Below the pieces are notes generated by a model. That model saw only the letters and a list, made by a program, of their open reading frames with translations, was not told the origin of the DNA and ran no database searches. Positions 1-4,561 of a DNA stretch of 11,465 nucleotides are shown here, in pieces. The DNA is from DATDRS01 sp035291605 (lineage in GTDB: Bacteria; Chloroflexota; Anaerolineae; Anaerolineales; UBA6663). Within the stretch, counting starts at the first letter, position 1. Every line of letters begins with the position of its first letter. The stretch covers positions 1-11,465 of the forward strand of contig DATDRS010000202.1 in the NCBI GenBank assembly GCA_035291605.1. The letters are read 5' to 3'. The position numbers and the translations under genes were made by a program.

Positions 1-702
1 TACTTGAACGTTGACACTGCCCTTTACCGCTTCCGCGTGCTCAATGGCGCCAGCGCAAGGCTCTTCAAGATCGCCCTTAACAACGGCGCTCCGTTTACCT
101 TGATCGGCAACGACGGCGGTCTACTCGAAACGGCAGTCCAAGTCAGCCAGATCGAGTTCAGCCCTGGCGAACGGCTCGATCTGCTCGTAGACTTCCGCGG
201 GCTATCGGTCGGAACCAAGGTCATGTTGCAGGACCTCAACGCCGGGTGGAACCTGCTTGAGTTCAATGTAACGCAAGGTGTCACTGACAACTACGCCATC
301 CCAACAACGTTATCCACAATCACGAAGCTGTCTAACCCGGTGACTACGCGCTCGTTCAGTTTCGACGGCATGACCCGTATCAACGGGAAGGAGTACGACC
401 TGAACAGGATTGACTTCCAGGTCCCCTTCAGTCAGACCGAGCTCTGGCGATTCACGACAAACGGCAACGCCCCCCATCCGGTCCATATACATGGCGCATC
501 CTTCCAGGTGCAGTCGCGCACTGGCGGGCGCGGGCAAGTCTTCCCATGGGAGCGGGGCTGGAAAGATACCGTTCTCCTCAACGATCGCGAGACCGTCGGG
601 GTCCTCATCCGCTTCGACGGATATCGAGGTCGGTATCTGATCCACTGCCATAAGCTCGAACATGAAGACCAGGGGATGATGTCTAACTTCGAGGTCATCT
701 AA
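1..702 (+). CDS. Multicopper oxidase, C-terminal part (5' end outside window)
   Basis: The frame is open from base 1 with no plausible start, so the N-terminal domains lie upstream of the window; 233 residues are visible. The visible part covers the second cupredoxin region and the complete third one. The copper ligands are present: a HPVHIHG motif at visible residues 159-165, and HCHKLEHEDQGM at 215-226, giving the His-Cys-His of the trinuclear/type 1 link, a type 1 His (221) and an axial Met (226). This pattern fits the CotA/bilirubin oxidase/CueO superfamily, which oxidises phenolics, bilirubin or metal ions with four-electron reduction of oxygen to water, usually outside the cytoplasm. 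A signal peptide cannot be judged. The spacer after it carries copper-operator-like palindromes, so a role in copper handling is possible but inferred. The exact substrate cannot be told from this part. Confidence 0.93.
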   Translation, partial: YLNVDTALYRFRVLNGASARLFKIALNNGAPFTLIGNDGGLLETAVQVSQIEFSPGERLDLLVDFRGLSVGTKVMLQDLNAGWNLLEFNVTQGVTDNYAIPTTLSTITKLSNPVTTRSFSFDGMTRINGKEYDLNRIDFQVPFSQTELWRFTTNGNAPHPVHIHGASFQVQSRTGGRGQVFPWERGWKDTVLLNDRETVGVLIRFDGYRGRYLIHCHKLEHEDQGMMSNFEVI

Positions 703-724
703 GCCTTTCGTGTGGTGCAACGCG

Positions 725-750
725 TCGGCCGCCGGGTGCCCGGCGGCCGA
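725..750 (+). terminator. GC-rich hairpin after the multicopper oxidase gene
   Basis: A perfect 12-bp inverted repeat (725-736 with 739-750) with a 2-base centre starts 23 bases after the oxidase stop codon. It probably protects or ends the oxidase transcript. There is no T tract after it, so it is not a standard intrinsic terminator. A second 8-bp inverted repeat (ATTGCCTC at 750-757 with GAGGCAAT at 763-770) follows directly. Confidence 0.5.
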
Positions 751-801
751 TTGCCTCCACCCGAGGCAATCTCCTCCCCCGCAGGGGCGGCGCGCCTCCT
801 A

Positions 802-819
802 CCTACCCCCAGGGGTAGG
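802..819. promoter_or_regulatory. CsoR-like operator palindrome (best copy)
   Basis: The sequence CCTACCCCCAGGGGTAGG is an 8-bp perfect inverted repeat around a CA centre. TACCCC...GGGGTA palindromes with C and G tracts are the known binding-site type of the CsoR/RcnR family of metal-sensing repressors, copper-type CsoR in particular. Its position between a multicopper oxidase gene and two cysteine-containing small proteins fits metal control. No csoR gene is in the window. It could also form an RNA hairpin. Confidence 0.5.
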
Positions 820-826
820 CTGCAAG

Positions 827-843
827 TCTCCCCCCAGGGATAT
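827..843. promoter_or_regulatory. Second, imperfect copy of the CsoR-like site
   Basis: CTCCCCCCAGGGATA (828-842) aligns to the palindrome at 802-819 with the same C-tract/A/G-tract core, 25 bp downstream on the same strand. Its symmetric part is only TCCC...GGGA. A third, weaker relative (TCCCCCGCAGGGG) lies at 775-787, 28 bp upstream of the best copy. The shared core and regular arrangement suggest a repeated operator, although GC-rich DNA can produce such tracts by chance. Confidence 0.35.
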
Positions 844-871
844 TGGGCAAAAGCGGTCTTTGACGGAGAAT
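843..871 (+). promoter_or_regulatory. Possible promoter for the small cysteine-protein pair
   Basis: TTGGGC (843-848), a 17-bp spacer and GAGAAT (866-871) form a weak sigma70-like promoter immediately downstream of the palindromes. A repressor bound at 827-843 would touch its -35 element. The match is poor, so this is only a candidate. Two small hairpins follow in the leader (876-891, stem GCAGC/GCTGC; 904-916, stem GGGCG/CGCCC), then the AGGAGG ribosome-binding site at 917-922. Confidence 0.25.
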
Positions 872-927
872 GGGGGCAGCCTTGAAGCTGCAAGCATAGC
901 ACCGGGCGTAACGCCCAGGAGGTTGCC

Positions 928-1179
928 ATGAAGATTTACATTGACCGCACCCACTGTGATCTCTGCCAGGCCTACTGTGACCGGCACGTGGCCAAGCTCA
1001 TCCGCTTCCCGCTGGGCGAAGACCGCGCGTGCATTCAGGCGCTGGAGGACGACGGCCTGTCCACGCTGACGCTCGTCGTGAAGGACGGCGAGGACGAAAT
1101 AACGCTTGCGTTGGACGAGAAGGATCGCGAGATCGCCGCCGTGGAAGGCCTCTCGACCTTCCTGCCGTGGGCGTCGTGA
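928..1179 (+). CDS. Small acidic cysteine-containing protein, copy 1 (unknown function)
   Basis: This 83-residue protein is preceded by a strong AGGAGG site six bases before the ATG. I do not recognise the family. Four cysteines lie at 10, 13, 17 and 35 (C-x2-C-x3-C-x17-C), with a GEDRxC motif at 30-35. The C-terminal half is acidic and predicted to be beta-strand-rich. There is no signal peptide or membrane segment, so it should be cytoplasmic. It is a clear paralogue of the next gene, sharing the MKxxIDR opening, Cys10, Cys17, RxPxGEDRxCI and the acidic tail. Four cysteines in this spacing could bind a metal ion or a small Fe-S cluster, but this is not a standard ferredoxin pattern. The palindromes upstream make metal-responsive expression plausible. 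Confidence 0.8.
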   Translation: MKIYIDRTHCDLCQAYCDRHVAKLIRFPLGEDRACIQALEDDGLSTLTLVVKDGEDEITLALDEKDREIAAVEGLSTFLPWAS

Positions 1180-1215
1180 AAAGTTTCTTATTTGTAGCGG
1201 AAAGGAAACCCGGCC

Positions 1216-1482
1216 ATGAAAGTCACGATTGACCGCAACCTGTGCACGCACGTCCTGCCGGAATGCGAGCGCTGCTTCGCCCGCTTTGTGCGCAACCCCC
1301 AGGGCGAGGACCGCCTGTGCATCACGAAGTACGTGGAAGACGACGACCCCATTTTGTACCTGACATTGAAGTATGACCAGGAGGAAGAGGAGTTTGCGCT
1401 CACGCCGGAGGAGCGGGCGTTGATCGCTACCGATGGGTGGTCACAGTTCGTGCATGTCCAGCCGACGTTTTATCGCGCCTGA
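1216..1482 (+). CDS. Small acidic cysteine-containing protein, copy 2 (unknown function)
   Basis: This is an 88-residue paralogue of the preceding gene, 36 bases downstream, with an AAAGGA-type ribosome-binding site and probably one transcript with it. Cysteines are at 10, 17, 20 and 35 (C-x6-C-x2-C-x14-C). Cys10, Cys17 and Cys35 are shared with copy 1, while the fourth has moved from position 13 to 20. The RxPxGEDRxCI block is kept. The middle is very acidic (EDDD at 41-44 and a DQEEEE run), and the tail is extended to PTFYRA. The pair looks like a duplication whose metal-ligand set has diverged. Function is unknown. A metal- or cluster-binding role, perhaps with the two proteins acting together, is inference. 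The operon ends here at a strong terminator. Confidence 0.8.
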   Translation: MKVTIDRNLCTHVLPECERCFARFVRNPQGEDRLCITKYVEDDDPILYLTLKYDQEEEEFALTPEERALIATDGWSQFVHVQPTFYRA

Positions 1483-1491
1483 GTAAACAAG

Positions 1492-1519
1492 ACGGCGGCC
1501 CGTTGGCCGCCGTTTTTTT
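1492..1519 (+). terminator. Rho-independent terminator
   Basis: A perfect 9-bp stem (ACGGCGGCC at 1492-1500, GGCCGCCGT at 1505-1513) with a CGTT loop is followed by a T run to 1519. It sits ten bases after the second small gene and ends that operon. On the minus strand it lies just after the stop codon of a histidine kinase remnant, so it may once have served both directions, but there is no good T tract on that side. Confidence 0.93.
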
Positions 1520-1625
1520 ATTCCTTTGCCGCTGGCAAGGCGGTGGAGAACTGCGCTCCGCGCCCCGGCGGACTCTCCGCCCGGATGCGCCCCCCGTGCG
1601 CCTCGACGATGGATTTGCCAATCGC
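1518..1625 (-). pseudogene. Remnant of a sensor histidine kinase C-terminus
   Basis: Read on the minus strand, 1625 to 1518 gives AIGKSIVEAHGGRIRAESPP followed by GRGAQFSTALPAAKE and a TAA stop. This is the classic last part of a histidine kinase HATPase_c domain: the end of the G2 box, IVEAHGGRI, the E-S-x-x-G-x-G-(A/T)-x-F block and a short tail. Upstream the similarity stops abruptly: the expected GLGL of the G2 box is replaced by GSVP and the reading frame then has no kinase sequence. About 35 codons remain of a protein that normally has several hundred residues. There is no start, and the piece cannot bind ATP. It marks an old rearrangement or deletion with an edge near 1625, just before the SDR promoter. 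Confidence 0.8.
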
Positions 1626-1669
1626 CGGGACACTGCCTATTGAGTGTCGCCAAAATTTTTGAGTCCTGC

Positions 1670-1698
1670 TTGACACGGCCCGGTGGCTGTGCTAATCT
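1670..1698 (+). promoter_or_regulatory. Strong sigma70-type promoter for the SDR operon
   Basis: A perfect TTGACA (1670-1675), a 17-bp spacer and TAATCT (1693-1698) preceded by an extended -10 TGC (1690-1692) make a textbook housekeeping promoter. Transcription should start near 1705, leaving a leader of about 110 bases before the first SDR gene. A small inverted repeat, GACACT/AGTGTC (1629-1634, 1643-1648), lies just upstream. Confidence 0.75.
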
Positions 1699-1719
1699 CC
1701 AAACACACGCCCCGCCAGA

Positions 1720-1821
1720 ATGAGCACGTCAACGCCGCCTTCCTGCGCCGCCCACCCTGCCCCGCGACATCGGGAGGCAGTGGGCGGCGCGTCTTTTGTC
1801 CGCCAGGCCAGGTGGGCATGA
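1720..1821 (+). CDS. Possible 33-codon leader ORF overlapping the SDR start
   Basis: An ATG about 15 bases after the predicted transcription start opens a 33-codon frame. Its stop TGA overlaps the ATG of the first SDR gene as ATGA. The peptide begins MSTSTPPSCAAHPAPRH and ends in RQARWA. Translating it would melt the hairpin at 1745-1790 and could couple translation into the SDR gene. It has no clear Shine-Dalgarno sequence and no run of one amino acid that would suggest classic attenuation, so it may be a chance ORF in GC-rich DNA. Confidence 0.25.
   Translation: MSTSTPPSCAAHPAPRHREAVGGASFVRQARWA
1745..1797 (+). promoter_or_regulatory. Long GC hairpin with T tract in the leader (possible attenuator)
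   Basis: A 10-bp perfect stem (GCGCCGCCCA at 1745-1754, TGGGCGGCGC at 1781-1790) continues after a small bulge into CTGCC/GGCAG (1757-1761, 1776-1780) or an alternative CCCG/CGGG tip. It is followed by GTCTTTT. It lies between the promoter and the first SDR gene, so it could act as a conditional intrinsic terminator. I could not match it to a known riboswitch or T-box. Confidence 0.5.
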
Positions 1822-2612
1822 CGGGTCAATTCGCCGGTCAGGTCGTCCTGGTCACAGGCGCGTCGCGGGGCATCGGACAGGCCACGGCCATCGCGTTCGC
1901 CCGCGAGGGCGCGCACGTCGTCGTCAACTACCGCTCCGACGAGGCCGGAGCGCAAAAGACGCTCGCGGACATTCAAGCCGCGGGAGGGCGTGCTGCGGCG
2001 CTGCCGGCCGATGTCGGCCAGGCGGCGCAGATCGAGCAGCTGGTCGAGCAGGTGGAGCGGGAGATCGGCCCGATCCACGTTTTGGTGAACAACGCCGCCG
2101 CGTTCAACCGCAAGACCTTTCTCGACGTGACTCTTGCCGATCTCGACGAAGTCTGGGCGACGAACGTGCGCGGGCTGTTTTATTTGAGCCAGCTCACGGC
2201 GACACGCATGGCCGCCCGCCGGCAGGGGTGCATCATTCATCTCAGTTCCATCCTGGCTCAGTTGGCCGTCCCCTCGCGCACGGCTTACTGCGCGGCCAAA
2301 GGCGCGGTGGAGAGCCTGACGCGCGCGATGGCGCTCGACCTCGCGCCGCGCCGCGTCCGGGTCAACGCCGTCTCGCCGGGGCTGATCCGCACCGAGGCGC
2401 TGCTGGCCGGGATGTCCGACCCCGAGCGGCAGGCCGCCGTCCAGGAGTACATCCCCGAGGGCCGCTTCGGGGAGGCCGAGGAGGTGGCGCAGGCAATTCT
2501 ATTCCTTGCCTCCGACGCGGCGCGTTACATCAACGGGGTGGTGCTCTCGGTGGACGGGGGTCTGGGCGCCCGCGAGGCCGTGCCGCACCCGCCCGGACCG
2601 CCTCCCCGCTGA
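1818..2612 (+). CDS. SDR family NAD(P)H-dependent oxidoreductase, FabG-like
   Basis: This 264-residue classical short-chain dehydrogenase/reductase is a cytoplasmic enzyme of the type that reduces carbonyls with NADPH. All hallmarks are present: TGASRGIG cofactor motif (13-20), Arg39 after the second strand (NADPH preference), NNAA (91-94), and the catalytic Ser144, Tyr157, Lys161 in S-x12-Y-x3-K spacing. The C-terminal DGGLG block is also there. The ATG at 1818 is chosen because AGGTGGG precedes it and the protein begins exactly at the Rossmann fold. An in-frame ATG at 1683 lies inside the promoter and cannot be transcribed. An odd proline-rich tail (PHPPGPPPR) ends the protein. The second SDR gene starts 23 bases later. 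The substrate is not clear; FabG-like proteins range from acyl carrier protein reduction to many secondary alcohols. Confidence 0.93.
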   Translation: MTGQFAGQVVLVTGASRGIGQATAIAFAREGAHVVVNYRSDEAGAQKTLADIQAAGGRAAALPADVGQAAQIEQLVEQVEREIGPIHVLVNNAAAFNRKTFLDVTLADLDEVWATNVRGLFYLSQLTATRMAARRQGCIIHLSSILAQLAVPSRTAYCAAKGAVESLTRAMALDLAPRRVRVNAVSPGLIRTEALLAGMSDPERQAAVQEYIPEGRFGEAEEVAQAILFLASDAARYINGVVLSVDGGLGAREAVPHPPGPPPR

Positions 2613-2635
2613 TTCACCGCATCAGACAACCGGTT

Positions 2636-3364
2636 ATGGACATCAAAGACTCAGTCCTGATGATCACCGGCGGCGCAATACGGGTCGGGCGCACGCATGC
2701 TTTGCACCTCGCCCGCCGGGGGGCGCATGTTTCGTTCACCTACTTGCCCGGTGAGCCATGGGAAAAGACCAAAGCGGAAATCGAGGCGCTTGGGGTGCAG
2801 TGCCTGGCGACGCCTTTGGACGTGCGCGACCTCGAAGGCATTCGGCGCTGGACGGCGGCGACGCTGGGACGCTTGGGGCGGATTGATATTCTCATCAACA
2901 ACGCCTCGCCCTTCCTCTATAAGCCTTTTCTGGAGTTGACCGAGGCCGAGTGGGATTTGAGCGTGGACGTGAACGTGAAAGCCGCGTTCTTCTGCGCGCA
3001 GGCCGTCGCGCCGACGATGCTCCGGCAGAAGCGCGGCGTGATCGTCAACGTCACCGACCTGTCGGTCTATCAGGTATGGCCCGGATACGCGCATCACGCG
3101 GTCGGCAAGGCCGGGGTGGTGCAGCTCACGCGCTACCTCGCCGTCGAGATTGGCCCGCACGTGCGCGTCAACGCCATCGCGCCGGGGCCGATCCTCCTGC
3201 CCGAAAACTTCACGCCCGCGCAAACGCAGGAGGCTATCGAGCGGACGCTTGTTAAACGCCTCGGCTCGCCAGAGGATGCTGCGGGACTCGTCGCCTTTTT
3301 GATCGAGAGCGATTATCTGACGGGCGGCGTGTATTTTGTGGATGGCGGGTCAGCGCTCATATGA
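2636..3364 (+). CDS. SDR of the pteridine reductase (PTR1/FolM) type with His in place of the catalytic Tyr
   Basis: This is a 242-residue SDR. Two features place it near PTR1/FolM, which reduce dihydropterins and dihydrofolate with NADPH. The cofactor loop is TGGAIRVG (11-18) with Arg16, where classical SDRs have Gly. Asp141 stands where classical SDRs have Ser, as in PTR1 (Asp-x12-Tyr-x3-Lys). NNAS (88-91) and the VNAIAPGPILLPE stretch (178-190) also fit. In the active site, GYAHHAVGK shows His154 at the Tyr position, 13 after Asp141 and 4 before Lys158. The codon is CAC and the frame is intact. The protein may have altered chemistry, act as a partner of the neighbouring SDR, or be an unusual reductase. 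There is no clear ribosome-binding site at the ATG, which suggests translational coupling to the upstream SDR. The operon probably ends in the spacer after it. Confidence 0.88.
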   Translation: MDIKDSVLMITGGAIRVGRTHALHLARRGAHVSFTYLPGEPWEKTKAEIEALGVQCLATPLDVRDLEGIRRWTAATLGRLGRIDILINNASPFLYKPFLELTEAEWDLSVDVNVKAAFFCAQAVAPTMLRQKRGVIVNVTDLSVYQVWPGYAHHAVGKAGVVQLTRYLAVEIGPHVRVNAIAPGPILLPENFTPAQTQEAIERTLVKRLGSPEDAAGLVAFLIESDYLTGGVYFVDGGSALI

Positions 3365-3682
3365 AGCTGAAAAGGAGGAGAAAGGAGGCACAGGTTTGCC
3401 AAGTTAGTTTTAACACCGGGCTCGACCGGCAGCTATAGAGATTAAGAAAATGATTTTGACTCGGCGTCAACGGATACGAAACCGCTTCGCGTAAACGGAT
3501 TTGCCGCGCACTATCCGTTTATCCGATGATCATCCGTTGACGCCAGACTCAAAAAGCAAATCTTAACCTCTATAGCCAACTACGGAAAGGAGGCTACCCA
3601 TCAAGATCAACGCCATTTTCAGCGCTTCGGAGATAGCCCATTCATTAGTATTAGCTTCACTGCGTCGGAGGAGGATCCGCAA
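3365..3682 (+). other. 318-bp intergenic region between SDR and ECF genes
   Basis: No gene of meaningful length is seen here. It holds AAAGGAGGAGAAAGGAGG (3371-3388), which looks like ribosome-binding sites but is followed only by a three-codon frame (TTG CCA AGT TAG). It also holds the inverted-repeat element at 3432-3576, a second orphan AAAGGAGG (3586-3593) with no ATG/GTG/TTG start in position, and finally the GGAGGAGG site that serves the next gene. No clear intrinsic terminator with a T tract and no riboswitch family I can recognise is present, and I see no convincing promoter, though one must exist if the ECF genes are transcribed separately. Confidence 0.6.
3432..3576. repeat. 145-bp imperfect inverted-repeat element (MITE-like or large RNA hairpin)
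   Basis: The left arm 3432-3475 and right arm 3532-3576 are inverted copies matching at 36 of 45 aligned positions. The outer ends match (GCTATAGAG, then TTAAGA after one difference), as do the inner ends (GGCGTCAACGGAT, 13 of 13). Between the arms a second nested pair, TAAACGGAT (3492-3500) and ATCCGTTTA (3513-3521), could extend a cruciform or long hairpin. No transposase is encoded. The form fits a non-autonomous miniature element or a palindromic intergenic repeat, or else a structured leader for the ECF genes. Confidence 0.75.
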
Positions 3683-4465
3683 ATGTCTACTGAAATGCCG
3701 AAAGGCGAAAAACGTGAAGTAACTGGATTGGGCGCGGTGGCGATTGGCGGCACCCCAGTGGCCTATGTCGCCATTATGGCAGCCATTGTCGTCGCCTTCG
3801 CCTTTGTCCCAGCCTCAATTGTGATTGGCGGAGCGGGCCAGGGGTGGCCGGCCCACGATATTCTGCACCCGCTCATCGGGTTGCTGCTCGGTCCCATCGC
3901 CGGGCCGCTTGCTTCAGTGGTCGGCATCTTTATTGGGAATGCCCTTGCTCCGTATACCTCGCTTGGCCCATGGGCCATGCTCCTGGGCGTAATGTCCTCG
4001 TTCTCCGTGGGCATGGCTGTGCAGAAGGGCAAGTGGTACTGGCTGGCGCCATGGGTCATTACCCTGATCCTGCATGTCGTCTATTTCTTCCAGGCCTCGG
4101 GGCAGGGCGTTGGAGTGGCGTTATGGTTCTCCAACACCTTCCTGATCACCCTCGGGCTGATCCTGATGGTCATCCCGCAAGTGCGCCGCTGGGCCGTGGA
4201 GACGATCCAGAGCAGCAGTGTGAACTGGCAGATGGGCGCGGCTCTGTATATCCTGTTCCTCTTCGGCTCGACGGCAGGGATTCAAGCCCCCTGGGTGATC
4301 TGGTACGCGCAGAGTCCGTGGCCGCCGGAAGCATGGCCCGGCATCGTGCCCGCTGTTCTGCTGGAGCGCGGCATCTTTCCGCTCATTGGCGCATTGATTG
4401 GCCTGGGCGTCATCGCCGCCCTCCGCCGGTCAGCGTTCGTCAAGCCTAAAATGGCGGGCTACTAA
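3683..4465 (+). CDS. ECF transporter S component-like membrane protein (substrate unknown)
   Basis: This 260-residue hydrophobic protein has about six to seven membrane segments, roughly at 26-44, 60-86, 95-112, 120-137, 147-165, 185-208 and 226-247. It has a short charged N-terminus, and its start is fixed by GGAGGAGG a few bases upstream. The central segment 57-90 (AHDILHPLIGLLLGP..., a glycine-rich helix ending in NALAPYT) resembles the part of S proteins that faces the energy-coupling module. Followed directly by EcfA-type and EcfT genes, it is most simply the substrate-binding subunit of a dedicated (group I) ECF importer in the cytoplasmic membrane. It does not show the signatures I know for the biotin, thiamine or riboflavin S proteins. 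The pteridine-reductase-type SDR upstream hints at a pterin-like or other reducible substrate, but that is inference. Confidence 0.7.
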   Translation: MSTEMPKGEKREVTGLGAVAIGGTPVAYVAIMAAIVVAFAFVPASIVIGGAGQGWPAHDILHPLIGLLLGPIAGPLASVVGIFIGNALAPYTSLGPWAMLLGVMSSFSVGMAVQKGKWYWLAPWVITLILHVVYFFQASGQGVGVALWFSNTFLITLGLILMVIPQVRRWAVETIQSSSVNWQMGAALYILFLFGSTAGIQAPWVIWYAQSPWPPEAWPGIVPAVLLERGIFPLIGALIGLGVIAALRRSAFVKPKMAGY

Positions 4466-4505
4466 TCCCAACGCTCGATACGTCTGCGTTTCGCGCCACA
4501 CAGGG

Positions 4506-4551
4506 CGTCAACATCTGGAGGTCCCTCGGCTGGGGCCTCCAGGTGTTGATG
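4506..4551 (+). promoter_or_regulatory. Strong hairpin between S-component and ATPase genes
   Basis: Bases 4506-4521 pair with 4536-4551 over 16 positions, including two G-U pairs, around a 14-base loop. The core is CTGGAGG/CCTCCAG. There is no T tract, so it is not a terminator. It stands 10 bases before the ATPase start codon and may stabilise the processed mRNA, tune the ratio of S protein to ATPase, or restrict ribosome access, since the ATPase gene has only a weak ribosome-binding site. Confidence 0.6.
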
Positions 4552-4561
4552 GGATGCTCAT

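Noticed and set aside
310..720. Antisense frame within the multicopper oxidase gene
   Set aside because: The plus-strand frame has complete copper motifs, and the antisense product has no recognisable feature.
1683..1817. N-terminal extension of the first SDR from an in-frame ATG at 1683
   Set aside because: This ATG lies between the -35 and -10 elements of the promoter, has no ribosome-binding site, and the added residues do not belong to an SDR fold. The ATG at 1818 with AGGTGGG fits.
1796..3364. A single 522-residue protein covering both SDR genes
   Set aside because: The first 280 codons are the first SDR read in the wrong frame (Arg/Gly-rich, no motifs). The true second SDR begins at 2636.
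3380..3594. GAAAGGAGGC direct repeats (3380-3389, 3585-3594) as target-site duplication of an insertion
   Set aside because: The inverted-repeat arms do not reach these repeats (42 bases on the left, 8 on the right), and the repeat is a ribosome-binding-like sequence that can recur by chance.
3600..3722. A small open frame after the orphan AAAGGAGG at 3586
   Set aside because: It has no ATG, GTG or TTG start in position, and it overlaps the well-supported start of the S-component gene.
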